In this document: piece by piece, positions 33,901-64,000 of the stretch
Numbering within the stretch: the first letter of the stretch is position 1
How the letters are laid out: each line of letters begins with the position of its first letter
Source: Metridium senile
Taxonomy: Eukaryota; Cnidaria; Anthozoa; Actiniaria; Metridiidae
Assembly (NCBI GenBank): GCA_949775045.1
Contig: OX459107.1
Span: 14,451,679 to 14,515,678, forward strand
DNA length: 64,000 nucleotides
Direction of reading: 5' to 3'
Notes under the pieces: generated by a model
What the model saw: only the letters and a program-made list of their open reading frames with translations
Databases searched by the model: none
Told to the model about the DNA's origin: nothing
Translations under genes and position numbers: made by a program

Positions 33901-36900
33901 ACAACAACCAAGACAAGCTAAGGCAAGCAGAAGCAAGCAATGACCATGCAATGACCAGGTCAAGAATTCATGATGTCAGTAAGTAACACTCTCATTTCCT
34001 TCTTCATAATATTAATTGATAAATATAAAATAACAACAACAACAACAACCAAGCTGAGCTAAGGCAAACAGAAGCAAGCAATGGCCAAGCATTGACCAAG
34101 GTCAAGAATCCATAATGTCAGTAATTACACTCTTGTATTACATAACAACCAAGTTTCTTTTTAAATTGTAATTATAATTATAAAGTTAATAAAACATGAA
34201 ATAGCATCAATCAACTCAAGGAGACAAACAAAAGGAAGCAATCTTAAGACAGTTCTGCAGCGAATATTGATCAGAAGAAAGCAGTTTCTTATTTACGACA
34301 ACAACCAAGGCCAAGAAGCCATGCTGTCAGCAAGTAATGCTCTCTTTTTGAAGTATAAGTTAAAGTAGTCTTATAGAGGGGGATATAGGAGATTGCAGTG
34401 TTGAAAATTTTGTCAAAGTGCGTGTTAAGGTGATGTAAATGCCTTTGGTGTGGGGTGTTTGCTTTTCCAAAGCTGCGGTGTGGTGTTCATAGTGTTTGGT
34501 GAGAGATATTGTGATACAGTTTTGTCAAAAATGTGTGTTGCAGTGTTGAGGACCCCCCAATGCCCCCTCATTATAATATGGAGATACATTTAACAAAATA
34601 AAAAAACACAACAACAGCCAATTTAATGCAAGCAGAAGGAAGAAATGTAAGGTCTTAATTTATAAACATATTCATATGACAAAGAAATATATTTTTTTAA
34701 ATTTTTTATTTTATTTTATTAGCTTTTCCTTCATACGAAGGCAGGGACACCACAACAGCTTACGCCAATTACTTTGGGCCCTGTAGTATGCTGAGACCTG
34801 ACTGTTTATTAATAAGTATAATATATTTACCTGCCACTCCACTGCCAGGAATCAACATCTAAATAGTGTAAGTCATTCAATCTTCTAGCCTGATAAAAAC
34901 ATGTGTACAAGAAAAAAGGTTACCTGCTGATTTGCAATCCATGAGTTAAATATGATTCAGAATAGGCTTGGGCATGAGTTATATATATACAGGGTTCGTA
35001 CAGAATCTTCAGAGAACATTTTCAAAACTTTTCCAAAACTTTTTCAAAGCCTATTACTCAAAATTCCAAAACCACACAAGCGAAAAGTGCCAACGGGCAT
35101 TGTTTGCGGCAGGCAAAAAAATCATCAGCCGTTTTTTAATTACAACGAAAACAGTTCTTTGCAAGGTAGGAGCTGGGCAACCGACAAAAAATTCATAACT
35201 TTTCCATAGCCCAGCAGGTGAAAAAGGAATTTTCCAAAACTTTCCAGGTCCTGGAAAAATGCATTACCAATTTCCAAAACTTTCCAAGACTTTCCAAAAC
35301 CCGTACGAACCCTGTATATATGTGAGTTGAGTTTGTTTGATGGGTTCTTCAATCTCTCCTATGCCACAAGGGATTTTCTCCATGTTTTCCGGTTTTCCTC
35401 CCTCCGCAAAAATGAACATGTGAGCAGAGTTGTGTGCTAAAATATTTAACGTAGAGGTAGTGAGTAGACCTGAGTCTCCACATACATTGAAAATGTGATT
35501 GTTTTCAAACCTATAATTATTACCATGAACCGTCCACCAAAAATATATGCTTTTGATCCAAGTTTAGCTGCTGCAAGGGCTGCTCTAGGAGACGGACCAT
35601 GACCCTGTGAGTAATTCAACAAGGATATTAATGAACTGAAATGTGTTTGGTGTATAAGTGAAATACAGACACATGATTGAGAAAAATATCCTATCCCACC
35701 AAGGGCATATGATATTTTTCTCATGTATCTGTATTTAATCAAGGTTATTGTTAGCAATTATGGTCAGCCAAGATAGTATGTCTCTTGTGTCTGACTACCT
35801 GGACATGAAAGTGGTGCAAAGGGGAGTTGTTTAGAAATCACTGAAGAAAAACATTATTTGGAATGATATTCCTATCTTTAACATACTAGTAAGTATAGTA
35901 CCTCTATTTTCTTTTGTATCCACTTGACATTTATTGTATCGAAAATTAATATATTATTATTCCATCCTCTATCGTCCTGTAACAAAACCAACATGGTAAG
36001 TATATGGTATACACAATAAAGTGATATGAGAATTCTGTAAAAAGGTAATTTACAGAACGTTTGTCTACAGACATTTTTCGATGATAATTCCTTACCATAA
36101 ACCCACCCCAAACCACTATATTTCCATTCCAATAAACACCAATATGACCAGACCTTTCTTTTGGATCATCATCATCTGGCAAATCGAGAATTACAAACAA
36201 CATTTCACACAAAAATCTCTCCAGAAATTGCTTTCCTGCTTGTGTTTTTATTTGTACTTTTTTCGTTCCGATCAAAACACACAACTTTCAATGAATCATG
36301 GGTTAATTCCTATACGTAAAAGCTGCTATACAAACGTATCGCGTGTTCATAAATTGGTTTCAGCCTTTCAAATCATGTGCAAGTGTGCAAACACCAGTCT
36401 ATGGAGGGGTGAGTCAATTTGATACAATTTACAGAGGAAAACAATATCATACTTACTCCAAAATTATCTACAGTATTATCTACAAATTCTCCATAGCTTT
36501 GCACTCCATTACTATTACTTGAAAGTGGCGGTGTACCATACCCCCCAAAGTAGATTATCCTAGAAACAAAGGTTAATTTAATGAAATAAACATTTTGAAA
36601 GACTTCAAAATGAAGAATCAAATGAGGTTTTGGAAGTCAATAAACTCTTAAATTATAGCCTAAATTGTTGCATTCATGGGACATTTTGTAACACCGTAAG
36701 AAATGAAACTGACATTTCAAGCTTTAGCCATTTGTTGGGGTAAAAGAGTATCAGTAGTAAAGGATTATTAACCGAGCGCGAGGTCTGTACGGGAAAATAT
36801 CAGACCAAGGTCCATACAAAAAAGACAGAGGTCTGATATTCTCCCGCACAGATCAAGCAAGCGAGGTTAATAAATCATTTATTATATGGCTGTTTTTTTA

Positions 36901-39669
36901 GCTGCGTCGACAAAAAAAACACGCAAAGTTCCAGTTATTGCGTGAATATTGATTAGCCTGATTTAATTTATGTGAGCAAATATTCATTAGCTTGAGTTTC
37001 CAACTAGCAAAACACAAAGTCAAACTGTCAGATTGTGTGTTTATTACACCAGAAAACTGCTATTTTTTTTACACAAAGAGCTTTAAAGACCCTTCAGACT
37101 GATGTCACATAAGTTCAAGCATTTTAAATGTTTCTAAGATGTTTTTTAAAACAATCGTAATAGAACTAAGCTCATTCATCGAAGTAGAAGAAACTAAACA
37201 AGTTTACAGTCCCATAACCAATGTTTTTAATCTTCATCATCGCTCAGACGCTTTGAACTCCAGAAAAGAAAGCTGAGACATCAGAATTACTTATCATGGC
37301 AGCACGAGACACAAACTGCTGGTTTATCGGCTGATCAGACCTAGCCACAGCTGTGTTTGGGATTGCTGATATACATTGTAGGCTAAAAATTGGACAACGA
37401 ATGGGCTGAAATGGCTGATACAGGCATCAACTCGTTGGACATGGATCTGCTAAGTGTCAAGGACATGGCTTTTTTGTGCTGATATTTGTCCAGCCAAAGA
37501 AGCATTTGTTCACCATTGCTTGCTGTTTGTAGTTGCACATCTCCCCAACACAATTTACGGCTTTCATCCCTTGCTCTAAAACCAAAGTGGAGGGACAGAA
37601 ACCACCAAAGTGCCCTTTGCAGGATTTCTGGGCTGTGGTCCCCGAACTGGCCGGTAGAAAAAAAAGTCTCCATTGTCTGCATCGGTTAAAGACTATGTTG
37701 CTTGTGGCTTGTTGCCTTTGCCGCCTTGTGCAAGGGACTTTCGCTATGCTACCAGGACCATTCGTGAAGTGTTAAACTCCTTATCCTTAAAGATGTTTAC
37801 TTGGGATTTTTTCTCTTCGAGGTATCGCTGTACACTTCTCTGCAAGCAGCTGACCGTGTTGGGCTCGTAGTCGGACCCGTCCGCTTTCTTCACCTCCATG
37901 AAGAAAAGTTTGCTTAACAGATGGTCTATTTCGCTGGCTGGTAAGCTTTCAATCTCTGTGTTTTTCCAATGCTGTTTAAATATTTATGTAGTATGTTTAT
38001 GTCCAACTTGGTTTTTCTAATCGTATTTTTAGCTTTCTGGTTTGTTAAGAAGTTTTCAATCTGTTCTTGACTGTTAGGAGCTGTGTTTTCATCATGGTTT
38101 TCATCTTGTTGTTTTTCATTTTGCATGTCCACTTCGAGCTCATTTGTTGTTAATTCCTCCATTTCAAACTCGTCAGTGTAGTAAAATTCACTCGGAGAAT
38201 GGTCCTCTTCACCGCTCATAATTTCTTTGTTTGCTTTTTGTTTTAATTTGCTTATAAATTTAAAACAAACAAGCAAATTTGATACACAATCCGGACCAAT
38301 AATTGTCATGGTAACGGTCTGAGATGGGAACATATCAGACCGGAAATCAGCCAATGAGAGCGTGCATACTATCATAGCCATATAATAAACAGTAATACCG
38401 TATACCTGAGATATACTCAGAGAATTGAAGGAGTTGAATCAGTACTTACAGTTCATTATGTTGCCAGCAACATAGCTTATCACGACAAGAAGGGATAGCA
38501 GTGTGTTTGTTTATGATAGATGTCAGATCCTTCCATATCATTGTCCTGAGACTCAGCATATACATCTAGAACACACAAAGTACTGATCAATGAAATAGTC
38601 TAACTACCTACAATCTAGAGCAAGTACTTTATCTGTACGTAGAGGTTGGTTACCATATAATCGGAAATTCAGGTAATTCCGGGATTTTTTTCAATGGTAC
38701 AACTTACTCCCACTGGAAAATTTCCAGAAAAAGTTGTGATGCACAAGAGGTACTCCACTTTTTCCAGTGTGACCAGAACTACCGGAAAATCGTGTACCAT
38801 AATTTACAACTTTTCCACAAGAATTTCTCGGCACCAGTTCTCTCTCACACATACAACTCGATTTTAGTAGAATTTCTATTTGCTATTGCAAATGAAATAC
38901 AAATCTCCCAGGAACAACTGGGGCATTGGGAAAACTTGGTTACCATTTATGCTATTTCGGATTAACTGGAAATGCTACCGGAATTTCCGTTTAAATTGTA
39001 AACAACCAGAGTGACCTACTTTAGATGTTGGCCCTTGGCCACCATGACCAGCAAACAGATATAGTTCATCATCGCTACAGGCAGCACAGCTACCAGATAG
39101 AGATGGAGGAATATCGCCGCTGGTTACAAACTTTCTCCTGATAATACACACAAGATATGAAGAGAATATTGATTATAATAATGTTGCTTTAAAATTTATC
39201 ATCATCATAAACATCATAATCACCATTATCATAATCACCATCTGGCATCATTATCATAATAAACATTAAATAATTATGATGATTATGATAATAATAGTCA
39301 TCATCATTATAAACTGATCATCATCAATATAGTTTACTCGCTAGTTTCCATTTATTCTTGGGGATTTATATATTTACCATGTGCAAGATTCAATATCCAA
39401 CATCCACAGCTCACTACCCTCATAGTACTGTTCCACTGAAATATGCCAATCCTCGAGAAACACATCCTGCAATTATACCAAAACAAAAGTAGCCAGATCA
39501 ATAAAAAGGTAATTTACAGAACGCGTTTGTCTACAGACATTTTTCGATGACAATTTCTTACCGTAAACCCACCCCAAACCACTATATTTCCTTTCCAATA
39601 AACACCAATATGACCAGATCTTTCTTTTGTCTCATCATCATCTGGCAAATCGAGAATTTCAAACGACAT
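27930..39669 (-). CDS. KLHDC2: Kelch domain-containing protein 2 (CUL2 substrate receptor)
   Basis: Twelve exons, all GT-AG and phase-consistent: 39669-39562, 39466-39378, 39137-39020, 38565-38450, 36559-36457, 35976-35902, 35604-35524, 34889-34831, 31866-31748, 30901-30832, 28893-28803, 28112-27930. They sum to 403 aa; human KLHDC2 has 406. Six kelch motifs are visible: GNIVVWGGF, DELYLFAGH, ELIIYFGGYG, SKAYIFGGR, KHLLLFGGF and EVIIFGGC. Residues 358-367, PLQRLCTDVV, fit the elongin BC-box (PLxxxCxxxV), and about 390-401 (LIPPTRLRKALL) could be the CUL2 box. In known animals KLHDC2 is the substrate receptor of CRL2 for C-terminal glycine degrons. The start is the first ATG in frame (MSFEILDLPDDDE). 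It lies head to head with kinesin-5. KLHDC1 is a close relative, so the paralogue call is less certain than the family. Confidence 0.9.
28139..28745. repeat. (CAT)n microsatellite in KLHDC2 intron 11
   Basis: CATCATCAC/CATTGTCAT units at 28139-28575 and again at 28660-28745. The open frames through them are low-complexity artefacts. Confidence 0.85.
28946..29168. mobile_element. Poly-G/poly-C-ended fold-back element
   Basis: TTAGTGTATGGAGGGGGG at the left pairs with CCCCCCATACACTAA at the right; the inside is AT-rich with no gene. Confidence 0.6.
29800..29995. repeat. Dispersed repeat with CTTTAGTCCTTTGTCGG core, KLHDC2 intron copy
   Basis: An inverted arrangement of GTAAAAAATGTTGATTTAAC and GTTACAAATTTCATTATATT words, with a short hairpin (TTTAGTCCTT...GGGCTAAAGCTC) in the middle and GACGCAGCCTATACTAGTTT downstream. 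Related copies or parts occur at 36690-36745, 42820-43125, 51160-51300 and 63760-63860. Confidence 0.7.
30180..30745. mobile_element. Fold-back element in KLHDC2 intron 10
   Basis: AAGTAATCATATGGTTTCTC (30576) pairs with GAAACCATATGATTACTT (30722), and TTTCAAAGAGCCAAATTGCA pairs with its mate at about 30668-30690. The centre is TTGACCTACGGTCTTG. Bases 30180-30560 appear to belong to the same element, but I could not define its outer end. Confidence 0.55.
31045..31440. mobile_element. Two adjacent inverted-repeat elements in KLHDC2 intron 9
   Basis: 31070-31160 folds on GGTTCCAGTTGC / GCAACTGGAACC. From 31226, GAGTGCAAACAATGAATCCG resembles the MITE family at 11960, with inverted partners at about 31335-31350 (ATTTGCACTCTA) and a CACGGACAAAAAGTGTGC end near 31420. 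Confidence 0.55.
31892..32293. mobile_element. Fold-back element capturing a LINE 3' end
   Basis: ATAGAGGGATTTCATGGCAG (31892) pairs with CTGCCATGAAATCCCTCTAT (32271). Between them, in plus orientation, is a LINE C-terminus (WGSTYKTNLQKFQVKQNHII) ending in an AATAAAG(TTTGA)n tail at about 32155-32186. Confidence 0.65.
32620..34130. repeat. Long-unit minisatellite with (CAA)n, KLHDC2 intron 8
   Basis: About ten units of roughly 140-160 bp, each with ATGATGTCAGTAAGTAAC, a TTCCTTCTTTATAATATTTG stretch, a variable (CAA)n tract and GCAATGACCAGGTCAAGAAT. Non-coding. Confidence 0.85.
34720..34805 (-). mobile_element. SINE fragment
   Basis: CCTTCATACGAAGGCAGGGA and the following 60 bases match the fuller SINE at 53060-53370. 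Confidence 0.6.
34990..35314. mobile_element. hAT-type MITE in KLHDC2 intron 7
   Basis: Ends CAGGGTTCGTACAG and CGTACGAACCCTG are flanked by TATATATA (34982-89) and TATATATG (35315-22), an 8-bp target. CAGGG ends plus an 8-bp duplication are typical of hAT elements. Confidence 0.75.
35320..35440 (+). mobile_element. SINE body fragment
   Basis: TGAGTTGAGTTTGTTTGATG and TTTCCGGTTTTCCTCCCTC match the reverse complement of the tRNA-headed SINE at 46755-47025; the tRNA head is absent here. Confidence 0.6.
36038..36386 (-). repeat. Duplicate of KLHDC2 exon 1 plus promoter, in intron 5
   Basis: This block copies 39503-39766 and 40577-40677. It includes an exon 1-like frame at 36203-36096 (MLFVILDLPDDDDPKERSG then VYWNGNIVVWGGFM) with ATG, the same 108-bp length and donor ATG|GTAAGG, plus the upstream promoter sequence (ACAAACGTATCGCGTGTTC). 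It lacks the 810-bp element present in the other copy: TGAATCATG at 36292-36300 is the empty site. It lies in sense orientation between exons 5 and 6. Both this exon and exon 5 end in phase 0, so splicing to exon 6 would stay in frame and give a short form missing the first kelch blades. Confidence 0.8.
36770..36870. repeat. Hairpin-bearing repeat next to the Crypton remnant
   Basis: GGAAAATATCAGACC and GGTCTGATATTCTCCC form an imperfect hairpin between AACCGAGCGCGAGGTC and AAGCGAGGTTAATAA. Possibly the element's regulatory end. Confidence 0.4.
37383..38381 (-). pseudogene. Crypton-derived (DUF3504/KIAA1958-like) gene, broken
   Basis: Minus strand inside KLHDC2 intron 4. The N-terminal part, 38381-37926, includes FLTNQKAKNTIRKTKLDINI. 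The central part (about 37925-37680) reads KKADGSDYEPNTVS and QRYLEEKKSQVNIFKDKEF but contains TAG stops. The C-terminal part, 37682-37383, reads GDHSPEILQRALWWFLSLHF then GFRARDESRKLCWGDVQL. These are the landmarks of proteins derived from Crypton tyrosine recombinases. At least two in-frame stops and one frameshift are visible, so it is dead. AT-rich words TTTATTATATGGCT lie inverted at about 36878 and 38375, bracketing the copy. Confidence 0.7.
38646..39007. mobile_element. MITE in KLHDC2 intron 3
   Basis: GGTTGGTTACCATATAATCG and the inverted end GTTTAAATTGTAAACAACC, with inner CGGAAATTC / GGAATTTCCG arms, enclose about 360 bp of fold-back sequence. Confidence 0.5.
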
Positions 39670-40860
39670 TTCACACAAAAATCTCTCCAGAAATAGGTTC
39701 CCTGCTTGTGTTCTTATTTGTATTTTTTTCTTTCCGATCAAAACACACAACTTTCAATGAATCATGCAATCTCGAACCCCGAGCCTTCGTTCCTCTTGGC
39801 CAGCCGAGTAACGTAAGACTCTGGGGGACCGAAATTCTCTGCTTATGCTGATTGGCCCTTGAAAATACAATGGTCGAACCGGAAACAGACGAAGTAAAAG
39901 CTCTGATTGGTCCATCATGTAAACAAATGTACATTCAAAATGTAAATTTTACGATTACATGCAATACGACGTCAAAGGTTCTTTAATACTAGATAGAATA
40001 TTAAATATCGTCGTTTACGAGTCGCGAAGCGAAGAGATATTGTATCGCCGCTAAGCGATGATTATCGAGTCGCGAAGAAAATTAGAATACACACAAAATA
40101 CTTCTTTAAACTATTCTAAACCTTGGCAATCCTCAGACCTCTGGCATCCAGTTATTTACTAAAGGTCAATCGTACCACGAAAGCAAACTAATAACCGTTG
40201 GAAAACTATAAATAAATCGACGGTTAAAGCGATCTGAATTGAAGAAGATTTAGACGCGTTTTTATATCGTTATAAATCCTGATGGCCGTTAAAAAACCTT
40301 CCTAAACTTTAAATGTTTCATTAGAAAGGAAAATGTTTATATTTTGGCTTAGAAAATATTTAAAATGCTACTAGGTCAATAATATTTTGAATGTCATTAA
40401 CGTACTAAGTAACACAGGATGCCCAATCCCACAGATCATTATAATATTAACTAAGCATGCGCAATAGAAACCGGAACTCCAAAATCGGAGCTGAAAATTC
40501 CGTTCCCCCAGAGTCTAATGTCGGGCGCCATAAGACCGCTGACAAAAAGCCAGACGTGACGCTGGGCTCGAGATTGTGAATCATGGGTAAATTAAACGTA
40601 AAAGCCGCAATACAAACGTATCGCGTGTTCATAAATTGGTTTCAGCCTTTCAAATCACGTGGTATGAATTCGCAAACATGATTGGTTAGTTTGAGAAGAC
40701 ATACTTTTGGCTCCAGAATTTGAATATTTTGGTATTTGGCGTTTTTCGTTGAGTTTCTATCGCCAAAGAAAGTTATTTCTCCGCTTAAAGACAGCGTATA
40801 AAAGAGTAAAGATCATTCAGAAGGATAAAGAAGACTTTTTGCGTTGGTTTTTAGTTCAAG
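39670..40860. promoter_or_regulatory. Head-to-head promoter region of KLHDC2 and kinesin-5
   Basis: 1191 bp separate the two start codons, of which 819 are a transposon plus its duplication, so the ancestral spacer was about 370 bp. On the kinesin-5 side are an inverted CCAAT (ATTGG, 40681), TTTGAA (40719-40724, CHR-like), TTTGGCGT (40735-40742, E2F-like) and TATAAAAG (40797-40804). CCAAT plus CHR is the usual layout of late cell-cycle genes in other animals. These sites are word matches only. Confidence 0.5.
39767..40576. mobile_element. Mutator-like MITE with 9-bp target duplication
   Basis: Ends CAATCTCGAACCCCGAGC and GGGCTCGAGATTG are inverted, with further paired arms (AGACTCTGGGGG at 39810 / CCCCCAGAGTCT at 40505). 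TGAATCATG is duplicated on both sides (39758-66; 40577-85), and the paralogous block at 36292 has one copy and no insert. A 9-bp target is typical of Mutator-like elements. No transposase is visible in 810 bp. Confidence 0.85.
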
Positions 40861-62186
<21,326 letters not shown>

Positions 62187-62424
62187 TCGATCGTCAAATC
62201 ATACCACTCGTACGGAAACTTGACAATTCGTAAGCTACCCGAGCAAGGCGTTGTCTGCAAAACAGTCCCTATTTTTATAAGAATGAATGAACAAATGAAT
62301 GAATGAATGCGCGTATGTACTTAGAAAGAAAACATCCCACCATGATCAAAATTGTTGTCAAATCGAGTTGTAATACTATAACAGAATGAACTAGATTATG
62401 ACAGACATGCAGGGAATATATCGT

Positions 62425-62595
62425 CCCCGGGGGAGGGAGGGGGAGTACTCCCTTTGTCCAAGTGATAGGGGTGGTCGATTTCGCAAATGAGCCCTTAAAG
62501 GTACGCACGGAATATTTTCAACCCTAAAAGGAGCGCCGATCACCCCTATCACTTAATTGGTCAAAGGGAGTAATCCCCCTCCCCCTCCCCCCCTC
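62425..62595. mobile_element. Fold-back element downstream of kinesin-5
   Basis: GGAGTACTCCCTTTGTCC and AAGTGATAGGGGTGGTCGA pair with GATCACCCCTATCACTT and GGTCAAAGGGAGTAA. Same family as the insertion at 25051-25289. Confidence 0.75.
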
Positions 62596-62599
62596 CATC

Positions 62600-63750
62600 G
62601 TCTATATAATATCGTGTATTCTCGTTCCTTGTCTTTCAACACTTTACTCGATTGAAATTCTACTCGATACATTACAGTTTTGCCGTGAAACTAGGGACTG
62701 TTTTGCAGTCTATGCAGAGCCATGCGTAGCTTAAGTCAAACGTTTTCCGTTGCGGACATAAAGGTGTTCAGACTAGGACATATTCTCACCAGGCGTTCCT
62801 GGTGAAGTAGAGTATCACATGGGGGACTACGCTGGTCTATATTGTACATACTGTAACAGCATTTTTTTATTATCTTTCTAAAGGTAGACTAGCATACAGT
62901 TCAAACGTTGAATTCAACATAAGATAAATTGCATCAATGCATTTGAGCCCATTGATCGAAGTAAACCGATGTATTTGACATGAGAAATCCAACGTTTGTG
63001 CATTGAGTTTAAAATTCAAAATTCGAATTTATGAAGAGCCAGACAACAGCAACGAAGATTGTATGATTTTCTACTGTCTACGGCCGTCGTTAACCATGCT
63101 GACAGAGGCTTCTTTTTCCACCAGTCCGAGGAGAGAGAAAGGACAGTATGGTGGACACAGTAGCCTCTGTTGGCAGGGATGTCGTCGTTTTACTTGTTCA
63201 AACGTTGAACCTGACATGTGCGGGAAGACATAAAACCATTCAGTATCCTATGGTTCTCACTGCTTTCTCACTGGAGAAGTTTGACGTTTTAGCTTTACCT
63301 GACTTGAAAATATATATATCGCTCGCTGGGAATAAATCGACAATTTTTATGATTGTAGTACATGAAATATACAATCACAAATTAGATTGGAACATCAATT
63401 ATAGACGAGAATAAGATTTATTGTAAATGTTTTATTTCATTGTGATTATTCTAGTAGATACAACTCATAGTTGTTAGGACCAAATAGATGTGGTTTTTAG
63501 TAATATCAAAAACAATAAAATTTACTACATACTGTGTTTATGTAATTTGACACTATCAACATTATTGCCATTGATTCTTGTTTGAAAAGTTTAAAAAATA
63601 TTTTTCTCAAGATTCATAGTGGTGTAGTTGCGTTTCGATATAAAATTTTGTTTTGATTTTAAACATTTGCAAAGTGCTCTACAACTAACTTGACGATAAT
63701 TGCGCTCATAAACTGACTAAATCATTTTCTGATTATTATCTGTTTTTATT
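62600..63750. other. Downstream region without an identifiable gene
   Basis: Presumed kinesin-5 3' flank. A short inverted pair (GACAGAGGCTTCTTTTTCCA / TAGCCTCTGTTGGC) lies at 63100-63175. The open frames at 63003 and 63148 have no recognisable domain. Confidence 0.4.
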
Positions 63751-63754
63751 ATAA

Positions 63755-63862
63755 TTGTAAATAGGTGATATGAAATTTGTAACACTGTAAAAAAATGTTG
63801 ACTTAACTTTACTGACGTTTCGAACTTTAGTCCTTCGTCGGAGTAAAAGAGCAAACATTGTA
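63755..63862. repeat. Dispersed CTTTAGTCCTTCGTCGG repeat
   Basis: Copy of the 29800 family (AACACTGTAAAAAAATGTTG and CTGACGTTTCGAACTTTAG). Confidence 0.65.
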
Positions 63863-63886
63863 AACATTACTGTATTCTAAACGTAC

Positions 63887-64000
63887 TTATCCACTGTTGT
63901 CATACACTTGTAGATGAGCAACTTCAATCAGTTGAGAGAAGTCTTTGAGGGTGCTAATGGGGTTAACAGCTAACTGAGATTTGGCCCCAAAATTAGCAGT
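63887..64000 (-). CDS. Probable terminal exon of an unidentified gene
   Basis: Minus strand, open to the window edge and ending TAA at 63887-63889. It reads ANFGAKSQLAVNPISTLKDF then SQLIEVAHLQVYDNSG, which is unique, non-repetitive and of normal amino-acid mix, unlike its repeat-rich surroundings. I do not recognise it. It would be the 3' end of a gene converging on kinesin-5. Confidence 0.4.
   Translation of the reverse strand, partial: TANFGAKSQLAVNPISTLKDFSQLIEVAHLQVYDNSG

Noticed and set aside
39670..39750. N-terminal extension of KLHDC2 before MSFEIL
   Set aside because: The upstream frame begins at TTG, not ATG, and the first ATG in frame gives the expected family length.
63148..63414. 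88-codon plus-strand ORF downstream of kinesin-5
   Set aside because: No domain, no splice context, and it overlaps an inverted repeat; not enough to call a gene.

Overview
The window is nuclear DNA from an animal, most likely an anthozoan cnidarian (sea anemone or coral type); that assignment is inference. The genes have many short GT-AG exons. Three single-copy animal gene families are recognisable (kinesin-5, KLHDC2, FGF). Introns are packed with fold-back elements, hAT-, mariner-, Harbinger- and Mutator-like MITEs, tRNA-derived SINEs, CR1- and L1/Tx1-type LINEs and long (ATG/CAT)n microsatellites. There is no bacterial, organellar or viral layout.

Layout. 1-8015 is a nest of transposons inside transposons: a fold-back element whose left arm holds three further nested elements, and whose right arm holds a CR1-type LINE that itself carries a MITE. 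8123-8879 is the 3' end of a DNA/RNA non-specific endonuclease gene (+). 9528-9665 is a broken THAP zinc-finger exon. 9.7-27.9 kb is a segmental tandem array with three fibroblast-growth-factor-like genes on the minus strand. FGF-C (22.2-23.9 kb) and FGF-B (18.3-20.1 kb) each have the N-terminal, 104-bp middle and C-terminal exons; FGF-A (9.85-10.6 kb) has lost its last exon. The array also carries a 79-bp minisatellite that contains the FGF leader sequence, a 70-bp intronic minisatellite, and a duplicated promoter plus short plus-strand ORF (14.1 and 26.5 kb).

27930-39669 (minus) is a complete 12-exon KLHDC2-like gene (403 aa: six kelch motifs plus a C-terminal BC-box), a CUL2 ubiquitin-ligase substrate receptor in known animals. 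Its intron 4 holds a Crypton-derived pseudogene, and its intron 5 holds a second copy of exon 1 with its promoter. 40861-62186 (plus) is a complete 25-exon kinesin-5 (KIF11/Eg5) gene. All phases agree, giving 1081 aa with motor, stalk, BimC box and two KEN boxes. The two genes are head to head. Their promoter was originally about 370 bp and is now split by an 810-bp Mutator-like element with a 9-bp target duplication.

The right edge (63887 onward, minus) looks like the last coding exon of another gene. The kinesin-5 and KLHDC2 genes share a promoter region but no obvious pathway. The kinesin-5 promoter side has a CCAAT/CHR/E2F/TATA-like arrangement, which would fit cell-cycle control.
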